Assembly: GCF_004421005.1 (NCBI RefSeq)
Contig: NZ_CP038026.1
Coordinates: 4,154,001 to 4,218,000, forward strand
Direction: 5' to 3'
Source: Pseudoduganella plicata
Lineage (GTDB): Bacteria; Pseudomonadota; Gammaproteobacteria; Burkholderiales; Burkholderiaceae_D
Length of the DNA stretch: 64,000 nt
Shown here: positions 34,898-43,749 of the stretch, piece after piece
Position numbering within the stretch: position 1 is the first letter of the stretch
Layout: each line of letters opens with the position of its first letter
Notes under the pieces: generated by a model
What the model was told of the DNA's origin: nothing
Databases searched by the model: none
What the model saw: only the letters and a program-made list of their open reading frames with translations
Program-made: the position numbers and the translations under genes

Positions 34898-35395
34898 TTA
34901 AGCCTTGCGACGACGGGCCAGGAAGCCCATGACGCCCAGGCCGCCCAGCAGCATGCCGTAGGTGGTTGGCTCTGGAACTGCCGTCGTCACGTCGATCGTG
35001 CCGGCGTAGCTGGCGTTCGTGCCGAAGGCTTTGCCCGTCAGAACCAGGTTCAACGTGCCGTTGACTGGCAGGTCGAAGAACTCGATCTCGGACTTTTTGC
35101 CGATGTTGGAGATGTCCAGAGCGACGCCGTTCAGCGTGGCGCTGTAGAAGTCGATGTTGCTTTTGCTGTTTTGCAGATTCTTGACGAAACCGGTCGCGTC
35201 AGCCGCCACGCCGGAGTACGAGAACGTCCACGAATCGGTGAAGTCGCCAACCTGGTGGTTGGTTTCGAAGCCTTTGGTCCAGCTGCCAGCATTGTCGCCA
35301 ACCAGTGCGATCACGGGGGAGGTGTAGTTCTCAGCCATTGCGCCACCGAAAGCGGTGCTCAGGAGTGCTGCCAGGACGATCGATTGCAGTTTCAT
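34898..35395 (-). CDS. PEP-CTERM protein of the FxDxF type
   Basis: A 165-residue exported protein: signal peptide (to GGAMA), an F-T-D-S-W-T-F block matching the FxDxF family, and a C-terminal PEP-CTERM sorting tail (VPEPTTYGMLLGGLGVMGFL followed by ARRRKA). The tail is expected to be cut by exosortase and the protein attached to or released at the cell surface with exopolysaccharide. The next gene upstream is a second, diverged member. Confidence 0.92.
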   Translation of the reverse strand: MKLQSIVLAALLSTAFGGAMAENYTSPVIALVGDNAGSWTKGFETNHQVGDFTDSWTFSYSGVAADATGFVKNLQNSKSNIDFYSATLNGVALDISNIGKKSEIEFFDLPVNGTLNLVLTGKAFGTNASYAGTIDVTTAVPEPTTYGMLLGGLGVMGFLARRRKA

Positions 35396-35502
35396 GCTAT
35401 TTCCTCAAGTGCTAGATGTGTTATCGAGCTGCTAAGATATATTATGGAACGACTTGTTGTCAATCGTTTATTAACTTATCCTTAAAAAAATAAAATATGC
35501 AT

Positions 35503-35525
35503 AAAAAAAGACGCCGAAGCGTCTT
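35503..35525 (-). terminator. Terminator of the second PEP-CTERM gene
   Basis: Same stem-loop, AAGACGC-TTCG-GCGTCTT, with seven T on the minus strand, about 20 bases after the stop codon. Confidence 0.85.
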
Positions 35526-35547
35526 GCAAGGAGGTAGCCAGGGTCTG

Positions 35548-36054
35548 TCAGGCGGGCTTACGGCCCCGTGCCAGCCAGGCCAGGATGCCCAACCCGCCCA
35601 TCAGCATGCCGTAGGTCGCCGGTTCGGGCACCGGCATGATGTTGATCGTGCCGGCATAGCTGGCGGACGCGTCGAACATGCCGTTGACCCGGCCATAGAC
35701 GTGCATCACCAGCGGCCCCGTGATCGGTTCCTGCATCATCACCGCGTATTCGTAGCCGCCGATCGGGCTCAGCGTCAGGAAGTGGCCGTTAATTTCCGCG
35801 CTGAAGAAATCGATGTCTGATTCTGGCCGGAAACCGATCGTGATGAGGCTCGAATCGACCAGCCAGTCGCCGTTGGTCGGCGAGAAATTGAACGTGTCGT
35901 AGAACCCGCCGGACTCCAGGTGGGTGACGCCGAACGATGCGGTCAGGATATCGGCCGCATTGCCGCCGAGATTGACGTTGTTGGTCAGGTCTTCCGCGTA
36001 CGCGCCCGTCGACGCCGCCAATGCCGCAGCCAGTGCAATAGCAGAGAGTTTCAT
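35548..36054 (-). CDS. PEP-CTERM protein of the FxDxF type
   Basis: A 168-residue exported protein with a signal peptide (KLSAIALAAALAASTGAYAE), a GGFYDTFNF block and the sorting tail VPEPATYGMLMGGLGILAWL then ARGRKPA. Both this and its neighbour end in ASYAGTI(D/N) before the tail, showing common descent. Surface role as above; no catalytic domain is seen. Confidence 0.92.
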   Translation of the reverse strand: MKLSAIALAAALAASTGAYAEDLTNNVNLGGNAADILTASFGVTHLESGGFYDTFNFSPTNGDWLVDSSLITIGFRPESDIDFFSAEINGHFLTLSPIGGYEYAVMMQEPITGPLVMHVYGRVNGMFDASASYAGTINIMPVPEPATYGMLMGGLGILAWLARGRKPA

Positions 36055-36155
36055 GGATTTTCCCCGTGTAAAGGCGAGCCGGACGGCCCGCATGAAATCA
36101 CATTAGCTGGCGCGAAAGCTGATGCAAAACCTATAGCTGAGCTCTCTGACAACGA

Positions 36156-37505
36156 TCAATCTGTCAAAAGAACCGACGGCAGCAGCATGGTCACGACAAG
36201 GCCGCCTTCGGCCCGGTTGGCCAGGGTGATACGGCCGCCGTGTGCCTCCGCGATCTCGCGCGCCAGGGCCAGGCCGAGACCGGTCCCGCTGCGCTTGGTG
36301 GAGTAGAACGGCACCAGTGCGTTCGTCAGCACCGTGTCGCTCATGCCGGGGCCCGCATCCTGGACGTCGATACGGATCGCGTCCTGGACACGGCGGACCG
36401 CCAGCGTCACCCCGTCCGGCGGGGAACCGGACTCGTGCGCATTCTTCAGCAGATTCAGCAGCGCTTGCTCCAGCTGCGCCGCATCGAACGCGCACGGCTC
36501 CGCGGGCAGCTCCCCCGATACGCGGAAGGGCACCTGTTCGGCAAGGCGGGCAACGAACGCCGGCCAGTGATGGGGTTCCAGGCGCGGCGTGGGCAGCTTG
36601 GCGAAGCGGGCATAACCAAGGATGAACCCTTCCAGGTGGCGGGTGCGTTCCTCGATCGTGGCCAGGATCTGCGGCAGCCGCTCGGTCTGGCCGCGCCGCA
36701 CCAGCTCGGCACCGGAATGGGCCAGCGACGTCAGCGGAGCCAGCGAGTTGTTCAGCTCATGACTGATGACGCGAATGACCTTTTTCCACGTCTGCACTTC
36801 CTGGCGGCGCAGCTCCGACGTCAGCTGGCGCAGCAGCAGCAGTTCGTGGCGCCGCCCGTTCAGCTGGAAACGCCGGCGCGCCAGGTGGTACACCTCTTCC
36901 GCTTCGCCGTCGCCGGTGGTGAACAGGCCGTCCCCGCCCCGCGCTACCGCCTCGGCCAGCGCGGGAGCGGCCTTCTCCAGCAGTTCGTCCAGGCGGTGGC
37001 CCTCCAGCTTGCGGCCATCGCCCAGCATCTGGCGTGCGGCCAGATTGGCGTAGACGACGGGACCGCTGTCGGCCACCAGCAGCATCGCGACGGGGGTGTT
37101 CTGCACCATCGTATCGAGCAGCAGTTCGCGCTGGACGAGATTGAGACGCTGTGCGCGCAGCACCTCGCCCAGTTCGTTGTGCGCGGCCACGAGATCGTTC
37201 AGTTCGTCGTTCTGCGGCCAGTACAGGCCGAACGAAAAATCGCCGTCGCGGTAGCTGTGCACGGTGCCGGCCAGCGCGCGGTACAGCGACAGCATCGGCG
37301 CCAGCTGCGAGCGGATCGTGATGATCGACAGGGGCACGACGCACAGCAGGCACACGCCCAGCACCAGCAGCGGACGATTGGGGAACCAGTGTTCCAGCGC
37401 CAGCGCGATGACGATGCCCAGCGTGAGCAGGGTGCCGACCAGCGCCGACCAGCGTGTCAGCAGCGAAAGCCGCATGGCCCGGCTCAAGCCCCCGCGCGCG
37501 CGCAT
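36156..37505 (-). CDS. Sensor histidine kinase paired with the sigma-54 regulator
   Basis: A 449-residue membrane kinase: two N-terminal helices (about residues 20-35 and 43-63), a HAMP/PAS-like middle (NTPVAMLLVADSGPVVYANL), the phosphoacceptor box VISHELNNSLAPLTSLAHSG and an HATPase domain (LLNLLKNAHESG, DAGPGMSD, GTGLGLALAREI). It resembles NtrY-type kinases. Its ATG overlaps the stop of the response regulator gene (ATGA), so the two are translated together. It probably senses an envelope or peptide stress that the adjacent exporter relieves (inference). Confidence 0.93.
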   Translation of the reverse strand: MRARGGLSRAMRLSLLTRWSALVGTLLTLGIVIALALEHWFPNRPLLVLGVCLLCVVPLSIITIRSQLAPMLSLYRALAGTVHSYRDGDFSFGLYWPQNDELNDLVAAHNELGEVLRAQRLNLVQRELLLDTMVQNTPVAMLLVADSGPVVYANLAARQMLGDGRKLEGHRLDELLEKAAPALAEAVARGGDGLFTTGDGEAEEVYHLARRRFQLNGRRHELLLLRQLTSELRRQEVQTWKKVIRVISHELNNSLAPLTSLAHSGAELVRRGQTERLPQILATIEERTRHLEGFILGYARFAKLPTPRLEPHHWPAFVARLAEQVPFRVSGELPAEPCAFDAAQLEQALLNLLKNAHESGSPPDGVTLAVRRVQDAIRIDVQDAGPGMSDTVLTNALVPFYSTKRSGTGLGLALAREIAEAHGGRITLANRAEGGLVVTMLLPSVLLTD

Positions 37506-38863
37506 CAGGGGCGGCCGATGCCCAGCCGTTCCATGCGCCGGTACAGCGCCTGGCGCGACAGCCCCAGTTCGGCGGCGGCCTGCGCCACCACGCCGTGAGC
37601 GCGCGCCAGCGCCCCGCTGATCGCATCCCGGTCCGGCTCCGCATCGATGCCGGCGCCGTTCGCGCCCGCCGCGGCGGCAGGCAGGCCCAGGTCGGCAACG
37701 CCGATGTCATCTCCCGTCGCCAGCAGGCGGGCGCGGACCATGACGTTTTTCAGTTCGCGCACATTGCCCGGCCACGGGTGCGCCAGCAGCGCCGCTTCCG
37801 CGTCCGGCTTCAGCGTCTTGGCGCCTGCCAGGAAGTGACGCGCCAGCGGCAGAATGTCGCCCGGCCGGCTGGCCAGCGGCGGCAGTTTCAGCTCGATGAC
37901 GTTCAGGCGGTAGTACAGGTCTTCGCGGAACGTCCCTGCCCGGATCATCGCGGGCAGGTCGGCATTCGTGGCGCTGACGATGCGCACCTCCACCCGCCGC
38001 TCGCGGTTCGAGCCGAGACGCTCGAAGCGGCCCGTCTCCAGTACCCGCAGCAGTTTCATCTGCCCGGCCAGCGGCAGGTTGCCGATCTCGTCGAGGAAGA
38101 GCGTGCCGCCGTCGGCCGCCTCGAACTTGCCTTCGCGCGCTTTCGAGGCGCCCGTGTAGGCGCCCGCGTCCGCGCCGAACAGCTCCGCTTCGATCAGCTC
38201 CGCGGGCAGCGCGCCGCAATTGAGCACGACAAACGGGCCGCTCGCCACGGCCGAATTGGCCTGGATGATTTCGGCAATGCGCTCCTTGCCGGTGCCGTTC
38301 GGCCCGCTGATCAGCACCGGGATGTCGGCGCGCGCCACCTGGCAGGCCAGGTGGATGACACGCTGCGTGGCGGGGTCCTGCCACACCATGCCGCGCAGGT
38401 CGTACTGCGCCAGCTCGCGGCGCTGGCGCAATTCTCCCTGCACCCGCTGGCGCAGCGCGCGGTTCACCTGGCCTAGTTCCAGCAGGTTCTTGACGGTGGC
38501 GATCAGCCGCTTGTCGTCCCACGGCTTGGCAAGGTAGTCGGCGGCGCCGGCCTTGATCAGGTCCACTGCCGCATCGAGGTGCGTCCATGCCGTCAGCAGG
38601 ATCACCGGCAGGTCCGGATGCTGGCGGCGGATGGCGCGAAACAGGGCCACGCCTTCCTCGCCGGACGTGGTGTCGGCCGTGAAGTTCATGTCCTGCACGA
38701 CCAGATCGATGGCCTCGCCATGGCGCGCCAGGGCAGCCAGGCCTTCGTCCGGCGACGCCGCCCGCAGCGTGTCGATATCGTGCAGCGAAAACAGCACTTC
38801 CAGCGCAATCGCGATGGCGGCGTTGTCGTCGATGATGAGTACAGTGGGCATGGCCGTCAGCAT
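37505..38863 (-). CDS. Sigma-54-dependent response regulator
   Basis: A 452-residue NtrC-type activator: receiver domain (IIDDN, phosphorylated Asp58 in VVQDMNF, lysine in YLAKPW), AAA+ domain (Walker A GPNGTGKE, the sigma-54 contact loop in the GAYTGA form instead of GAFTGA, Walker B GGTLFLDEIG) and a C-terminal Fis-type helix-turn-helix (GVVAQAAAELGLSRQALYRR). An internal ATG at 38851 may be the true start. It is the natural activator of the sigma-54 promoters at 43,594 and 15,591. Confidence 0.95.
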   Translation of the reverse strand: MLTAMPTVLIIDDNAAIAIALEVLFSLHDIDTLRAASPDEGLAALARHGEAIDLVVQDMNFTADTTSGEEGVALFRAIRRQHPDLPVILLTAWTHLDAAVDLIKAGAADYLAKPWDDKRLIATVKNLLELGQVNRALRQRVQGELRQRRELAQYDLRGMVWQDPATQRVIHLACQVARADIPVLISGPNGTGKERIAEIIQANSAVASGPFVVLNCGALPAELIEAELFGADAGAYTGASKAREGKFEAADGGTLFLDEIGNLPLAGQMKLLRVLETGRFERLGSNRERRVEVRIVSATNADLPAMIRAGTFREDLYYRLNVIELKLPPLASRPGDILPLARHFLAGAKTLKPDAEAALLAHPWPGNVRELKNVMVRARLLATGDDIGVADLGLPAAAAGANGAGIDAEPDRDAISGALARAHGVVAQAAAELGLSRQALYRRMERLGIGRP

Positions 38864-38879
38864 ACATCAAGAGGCAGGC

Positions 38880-38980
38880 CCGGGGACACCCCGGGGTGCA
38901 GCCGGGGTTTCGGGAGCCCCGCGGCTATATCACCTGAGCCTGTGTCCATGCCGGGGTGCGACCCCATGGTGGACAGGGGC
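38880..38980. repeat. Gene-end hairpin repeat, copy E
   Basis: Positions 38,939-38,977 form a long imperfect hairpin (CCTGTGTCCATGCCGGGGT, loop GCG, ACCCCATGGTGGACAGG); the preceding bases are also GGGG/CCCC rich. It lies between the second permease gene and the response regulator on the same strand and may separate their transcription. Confidence 0.7.
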
Positions 38981-39004
38981 TCATTGGAAGCTCTGCACGC
39001 ACTG

Positions 39005-40246
39005 TCACGTCACGCCGCGCGTGGCGGTGGCGGGCGAAATGCTGGCGGCGCGCCACGCGGGACCGTACACGGCGGCGACACCGAGCGCGAGGAAGATGCC
39101 GGCGCCGGCGACCAGGTAGCCGGCGGGCAGCCGGGCCAGTTCCAGCGTCGTGACCAGCAGGTGGTTCAGCGCCAGCGCGCCCAGCAGGCCAGCGGCCACG
39201 CCGGCGCTGGTGATCATCACGTTCTCGAGGATGAAATAGCGCAGGATGTCCAGGCGCCGGGCGCCGAGTGCGCGGCGCACGCCGATCTGTTTTTTACGCT
39301 GCGTGACCCACAGGCTTGCCATGCCAACGATGCCGCTGGCCGTCACCAGCATCAGCAGCACGCTGACGGTAACGAGCATCCACGCGAGACCGCGGTCGGC
39401 GCGGTAGCGGTCCTTGCGGTCCGCGTCGAGCGTCTTGGGCCGCACCAGCACGTGATTGCCGGCGTCGCGCCGCAACGCCTCTTCCGCCTCCTGCATGACA
39501 CGGTCGCGCTGTCCCGGCTCCGTGCGCAGCGTGAACATCGCGCGGGGTTCGCCCACGCGCCGCATCGGCATGATGACCGACATCTCGCCCCGCTCGTCCC
39601 GTTCCGCCGCGGTCGACTGCAGTCGCTCGACGACGCCTGTCACGCGGGCCGCTTCGGCCGTGTCGCCAGTGCCGAAATAGAACGTCCTGCCCACGTAGCT
39701 GGTCGCCTCCGGCCACAGCTTTTTCGCCAGCGGCAGCGTCACGATGGCGATCTTCGACTGCTCCGTGCTGCTCTCGACGTCCAGGTCCAGCACTTCGGTG
39801 GGCAGGAAGTCGCGTCCTTCGACGAGCTTCAGCCCCCAGGTCTTGACGAGCGAATCGGGCGAGACGTACCAGGATGCGCCCGTCGTGGTACGCATCTGCT
39901 TGCGGTCCGTGGCCAGGCCGGTGTTGCTGCCGGACTGCGACAGCGGCACCTGGTTGGTCTGCGCCACCGATTCGACACCGGGCACGGCGCGCAGCACGTC
40001 GAGCTGGCGCTTCTGGCCGGCCAATACCTCGTTGAACGTGCCGCCGCCGCGCAGGTCGGCCACGCGCATGTGGAAGACATCGCTTTCGCGCTCGACGCCG
40101 GAAGGCCGCGAGACGACGGCCTCGCGCACGGAGACGATGTGCAGCGCGTTGGCCAGGATGGCCAGGCTCAGGGCCACCTGCACGGCGACCAGCAACGGGC
40201 CGGTGCGGTTACGCAGCAGCGACGAAAGGATCGGCTTGAATTCCAT
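39005..40246 (-). CDS. FtsX/MacB-type ABC permease, second subunit
   Basis: A 413-residue permease: an N-terminal helix (about residues 17-37), a long periplasmic domain, and three C-terminal helices with the conserved TQRKKQIGVRRALGARRLDI coupling segment. It starts nine bases after the first permease with GAGG upstream. With the ATPase and adaptor it forms a MacAB-like mechanotransmission exporter for peptides, drugs or lipoproteins. It differs from MacB in that ATPase and permease are separate proteins. Confidence 0.92.
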   Translation of the reverse strand: MEFKPILSSLLRNRTGPLLVAVQVALSLAILANALHIVSVREAVVSRPSGVERESDVFHMRVADLRGGGTFNEVLAGQKRQLDVLRAVPGVESVAQTNQVPLSQSGSNTGLATDRKQMRTTTGASWYVSPDSLVKTWGLKLVEGRDFLPTEVLDLDVESSTEQSKIAIVTLPLAKKLWPEATSYVGRTFYFGTGDTAEAARVTGVVERLQSTAAERDERGEMSVIMPMRRVGEPRAMFTLRTEPGQRDRVMQEAEEALRRDAGNHVLVRPKTLDADRKDRYRADRGLAWMLVTVSVLLMLVTASGIVGMASLWVTQRKKQIGVRRALGARRLDILRYFILENVMITSAGVAAGLLGALALNHLLVTTLELARLPAGYLVAGAGIFLALGVAAVYGPAWRAASISPATATRGVT

Positions 40247-40254
40247 GTTCGGCC

Positions 40255-41565
40255 TCACTGGGATTTGAGTTGCAGGGCAGGCGTGACCTGGCACGCCCGC
40301 CACGTAGGCAAGAGGCCGGCCAGCATTGCCGCCGCCACCGCCATCAGGAATGTCACGATCAGCATGACCCAGTCCATCCGGGCCACCAGCGACAGCTCCT
40401 TCGACTGCAACGCGATCAGCGCCAGCGCGCCCCAGGCGAACAGCAGTCCGAGCACGCCGCCGGCCAGCCCGATCACCGCCGTCTCGGTCAGGAACTGGCG
40501 GAAGATCTCGCGCCGCGAAGCCCCCAGCGCGCGGCGCACGCCCACCTCGGCGGCGCGTACGGAAAACTTCGCCAGCAGCAGGCCGATGGTGTTCACGAGG
40601 CACAGCAAGAGGAAGCCGAACGCCAGCCAGGCCGAGAGCTTGTTGTCGTTGCCGACCACCTTCTGGTATTCCAGCCACTGCATCATGTCGTACAGTTTAT
40701 TGGGCGCGTTGCGCGGCAGGCGGCCCAGCTTGCGCTGCTCGGCCGCGTAGGCGTTCAGCCAGTCCTGCAGCGCGGCGCGGTCGGAAGCGGTGTTCAGTTC
40801 GAACCAGAACTGGATCCACGTGCACTCGGAGTCCAGGAAAGCCTGGTAACCGGGGCCGCGGTCGTCAAAGCAGCTGGTGCTGCCATTGTTCTGCCATTCA
40901 TGGCGCACGGCGCTGGCCATCGGCAGGAACAGCTCGTCCTCGTTGTCGAAGGCGCCCTTGCCGATGAGGCGGTGCGCGCGCGGGACCGGGTTCCAGCTGT
41001 CGATGACGCCCACGATCAGGTAATCGAAACCGCTGTAGCGCATGCGGCGGCCGACCGGATTGGCGTCGCCGTACAGTTTCTCGGCCAGCTTGCGCGTCAG
41101 GACGATCACGTCCGCGCCGGCACGGTCGTCCGCCTCGCTCCACGGCTGGCCATGCAGGAAGGGCACCTCGAACATGGCGAAGAAGTCGCGTGTGGGGGCG
41201 ATGCCCGTGGCGGCAAAGGACGGCATGTCCTTGCGATCCGGTTCGACGGCGCCGCCCGTGCCCATGATGGCCGTGCGGCGGATGCCTTGTTGGCTGGCCA
41301 GGAGATTCATCGCGTCGCGGTAGCTGAGCTGATCGTCGTCCGGTTTCTCGCCTGGCGCGTAGCCCTGCAGCGGGGCGTTGTCGATCAGCGGCACGATCAG
41401 CCGCTCGCTCTTGTGCGGCATCGGGTTGCCGGACATGACGTGCAGGATCGTCAGCGTGCTGACGCTGGCGGCCACGCCAACGGCCAGCGTCAGCACCATC
41501 AGCGCCGTCAACGCCGGGTTGCGACGCAGGTTGCGCAGCCCGAGCTTGAGGTAGTAGGCGAACAT
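40255..41565 (-). CDS. FtsX/MacB-type ABC permease, first subunit
   Basis: A 436-residue permease of the same architecture: N-terminal helix (NPALTALMVLTLAVGVAASV), a periplasmic MacB_PCD-like domain with three cysteines (CFDD, SECTW among them), and C-terminal helices with SVRAAEVGVRRALGASRREI. GAGGAG precedes the ATG. The two permeases are diverged, so the exporter is probably a heterodimer. Confidence 0.93.
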   Translation of the reverse strand: MFAYYLKLGLRNLRRNPALTALMVLTLAVGVAASVSTLTILHVMSGNPMPHKSERLIVPLIDNAPLQGYAPGEKPDDDQLSYRDAMNLLASQQGIRRTAIMGTGGAVEPDRKDMPSFAATGIAPTRDFFAMFEVPFLHGQPWSEADDRAGADVIVLTRKLAEKLYGDANPVGRRMRYSGFDYLIVGVIDSWNPVPRAHRLIGKGAFDNEDELFLPMASAVRHEWQNNGSTSCFDDRGPGYQAFLDSECTWIQFWFELNTASDRAALQDWLNAYAAEQRKLGRLPRNAPNKLYDMMQWLEYQKVVGNDNKLSAWLAFGFLLLCLVNTIGLLLAKFSVRAAEVGVRRALGASRREIFRQFLTETAVIGLAGGVLGLLFAWGALALIALQSKELSLVARMDWVMLIVTFLMAVAAAMLAGLLPTWRACQVTPALQLKSQ

Positions 41566-41574
41566 GTCGGCTCC

Positions 41575-42267
41575 TCAGGCTACCAGCGTGGACGACTTCT
41601 TTACCAGGTCGGACACCTGGCCGTCGATGATGTGCACATTGCGCTGCGAGCGCGCCGCCAGTTCCGGATCGTGCGTGACCATCAGGATCGTCGTGCCCTG
41701 CGCATTGATCTCTTCGAGCAGCTCCATCACGCCGCGCGCCATCTGCGTATCGAGGTTACCGGTCGGTTCGTCGGCCAGCAGCAGCTTGGGCGAGCCGGCC
41801 AGCGCGCGCGCGATCGCCACGCGCTGCTGCTGGCCACCGGACAGCTCGGCGGGGAAGTGCTTCATGCGCGACGACAGCCCCACCTTGGCGAGCGCGTCCT
41901 CGATGCGCTCGCGCCGCTCGGCCGCGTTGAAGCCCCGGTAGCGCAACGGGACGTCCACGTTATCGAACAGCGACAGGTCCGGGATCAGGTTGAAGCCCTG
42001 GAAGATGAAACCCAGCTTCTCGTTGCGCAGGCGCGAGCGGGCGTTGTCGTCCATGCCACGGACGTTGACGCCGTCCAGGATGTACTCGCCATCGGTGAAC
42101 TCCTCCAGCAGTCCGGCGATATTGAGGAAGCTGGTCTTGCCCGATCCCGATGGGCCCGTGACCGTGACGAACTCGCCCTGCTTCACGTGGATCTCGAAGC
42201 CGCGCAGCGCGTGCGTTTCGATCATGTGGGTGCGATAGACTTTGCTCAGGTTCTGCATGCGCAGCAT
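41575..42267 (-). CDS. ABC transporter ATPase (LolD/MacB type)
   Basis: A 230-residue ATPase: Walker A GPSGSGKTS, Q-loop FIFQGFNLIPDL, signature LSGGQQQR, Walker B LLLADEPTGNLD and switch histidine in VTHDPE. It is the energy-providing subunit for the two permeases. The ATG at 42267 has GAGAGG upstream; a GTG at 42291 overlapping the adaptor stop is the alternative. Confidence 0.95.
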   Translation of the reverse strand: MLRMQNLSKVYRTHMIETHALRGFEIHVKQGEFVTVTGPSGSGKTSFLNIAGLLEEFTDGEYILDGVNVRGMDDNARSRLRNEKLGFIFQGFNLIPDLSLFDNVDVPLRYRGFNAAERRERIEDALAKVGLSSRMKHFPAELSGGQQQRVAIARALAGSPKLLLADEPTGNLDTQMARGVMELLEEINAQGTTILMVTHDPELAARSQRNVHIIDGQVSDLVKKSSTLVA

Positions 42268-42287
42268 GGTGGCCTCTCGTGTGATGT

Positions 42288-43559
42288 TCACTGGTTGATG
42301 GCGACGCGCGTGGCGTTCTCGAACGATTCGGTACCGGCGACAACGACCCTGTCGCCCTGTTTCAGGCCACTGACGATTTCCACGGCATTGACACTGGTGG
42401 CGCCGATCCGCACCGGCGTGCGCACGGCCACGCCGTCCTGCACGAGATAGGCGTAGCGTCCCCCTTCGGATTCGACGAAGGGGCCGCGCGGCAGCATCAG
42501 CACATTGGCCTTCTCGTCGATCAGCAGGCGCGCCTGCACGCGCTGGCTCTGGCGCAGTCCCTCCGGCTGCGCGCCATCGAAGCGCACGCGCGCCAGCACC
42601 TGGTTCTTGACGACCTCCGGCGACAGCGCGGATAGTTTACCGGTCGCGGTAGCGCCGTTGACGGTGATCTCCGCGCGCATGCCCAGTCCCAGGTCGTTGA
42701 CGTACGTCTCGGGCACCTCCAGCTCGACCTCCAGCGCGGACAGGTCGACGAGCGTCATCAACGGCGTGTTGGCCTGCACCACGCTGCGGTTGGCGACATT
42801 CAGGGTGCCGATAAACCCGTTCACCGGGGCGCGCACCGTCAGCTCGTCGACACGGCGCTGCGCGTTCGCCAGCGTCAGCTTCTGCCGCTCCAGCTGCGCC
42901 TTTTTCGTTTTCAGCGCCAGTTCCACGTCGTCCTGTTCCAGGTGCGACGCCTGGCCCGCGTGGCGCGCGCGGATCTCGGCCGCCTTCAGCGCGTCCTTTG
43001 CTTTCTGGTAGTCGATCTTGGCGACGACGCCCTCGTTGGCCACGCTGTCATAGCGCTCCAGGGTGCGTTGGGCGGACAGGCGGTCGATTTCGGCCGTATC
43101 GGCGTCGCGCTGCGCCAGCAGCTTCTGCTTGCGCGCAAGGATTTCCTGGCGCGCCACCTCGGCGGCCAGCTCCTGGTAGCTGGACTGTTCTTTTTTGAGC
43201 TCGTCGGTCAGGTCGGGCGAATCCAGCACGGCGAGCACGTCGCCCTGGCGGACGGTGTCGCCGGCGCGCACCTTCAGCGTGACGGTCGACGATGGCGCCG
43301 TCGAATACAGGGTCGGGCTGACGGCGGCGACGATGCGGCCGTTGACGGCGGCATCGCGGATCAGGGTGCCGCGCGTCACCTCGGCAATGCGCAGCCGGGC
43401 AGCGCTGACGGCGTGCTCGCTGCCGCGCCAGCTGCCGAATGCGGCGGCAAACGCGGCGGCCACGAGCAGCGCACCGCCGGCCAGCACGGCGCGCCGCCGC
43501 CACTGGTGGCCGCGCGCGGCGGCGATGACGGTGTCCTGATGGGAAGTGTCGCGGATCAT
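42288..43559 (-). CDS. MacA/RND-type periplasmic adaptor
   Basis: A 423-residue membrane-fusion protein: N-terminal helix (RRAVLAGGALLVAAAFAAAF), a lipoyl-type half (VTLKVRAGDTVRQGDVLAVL), an alpha-helical hairpin (about residues 120-205), the second lipoyl half (VRAPVNGFIG) and beta-barrel/proximal domains. It would link the ABC exporter to an outer-membrane channel such as TolC, which is not in the window. It is the first gene of the exporter operon and begins about 35 bases after a sigma-54 promoter. Confidence 0.92.
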   Translation of the reverse strand: MIRDTSHQDTVIAAARGHQWRRRAVLAGGALLVAAAFAAAFGSWRGSEHAVSAARLRIAEVTRGTLIRDAAVNGRIVAAVSPTLYSTAPSSTVTLKVRAGDTVRQGDVLAVLDSPDLTDELKKEQSSYQELAAEVARQEILARKQKLLAQRDADTAEIDRLSAQRTLERYDSVANEGVVAKIDYQKAKDALKAAEIRARHAGQASHLEQDDVELALKTKKAQLERQKLTLANAQRRVDELTVRAPVNGFIGTLNVANRSVVQANTPLMTLVDLSALEVELEVPETYVNDLGLGMRAEITVNGATATGKLSALSPEVVKNQVLARVRFDGAQPEGLRQSQRVQARLLIDEKANVLMLPRGPFVESEGGRYAYLVQDGVAVRTPVRIGATSVNAVEIVSGLKQGDRVVVAGTESFENATRVAINQ

Positions 43560-43593
43560 GGCAAAAGGTCGTAAGCGTCGATGACTGCTGTAT

Positions 43594-43609
43594 TGCAGGA
43601 ACTGTGCCA
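43594..43609 (-). promoter_or_regulatory. Sigma-54 (-24/-12) promoter of the ABC exporter operon
   Basis: On the minus strand TGGCACAGTTCCTGCA: the -24 half TGGCAC is perfect and the -12 half is CTGC for TTGC; GG and GC have exactly 10 bases between. It gives a leader of about 25 bases before the adaptor ATG at 43559. Confidence 0.75.
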
Positions 43610-43637
43610 CGCTCAAGTGCTTGATTTTACGAGGGCT

Positions 43638-43679
43638 GTCCGTTGTCCGACGGTGTCCGACGACGTCCGGGGCTGTCCG
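43638..43679 (-). promoter_or_regulatory. Phased CGGAC array upstream of the exporter promoter
   Basis: GTCCG (plus strand) occurs at 43638, 43645, 43655, 43665 and 43675; the last four are exactly 10 bases apart, one helical turn. On the minus strand this reads as repeated CGGAC. It lies about 30-70 bases upstream of the sigma-54 promoter, where a bacterial enhancer-binding protein would sit. The array is shared in sequence and orientation with the TldD/E promoter. Confidence 0.65.
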
Positions 43680-43749
43680 CGGCTTGCTTATCCGGCAATC
43701 GTCCTTCATATTGCCGAGCATAAATTACTGAGAAAAAATAAAGGACATC

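Noticed and set aside
42267..42291. GTG start for the ABC ATPase overlapping the adaptor stop
   Set aside because: Possible by translational coupling, but the ATG at 42267 has a good ribosome site and matches usual family length.
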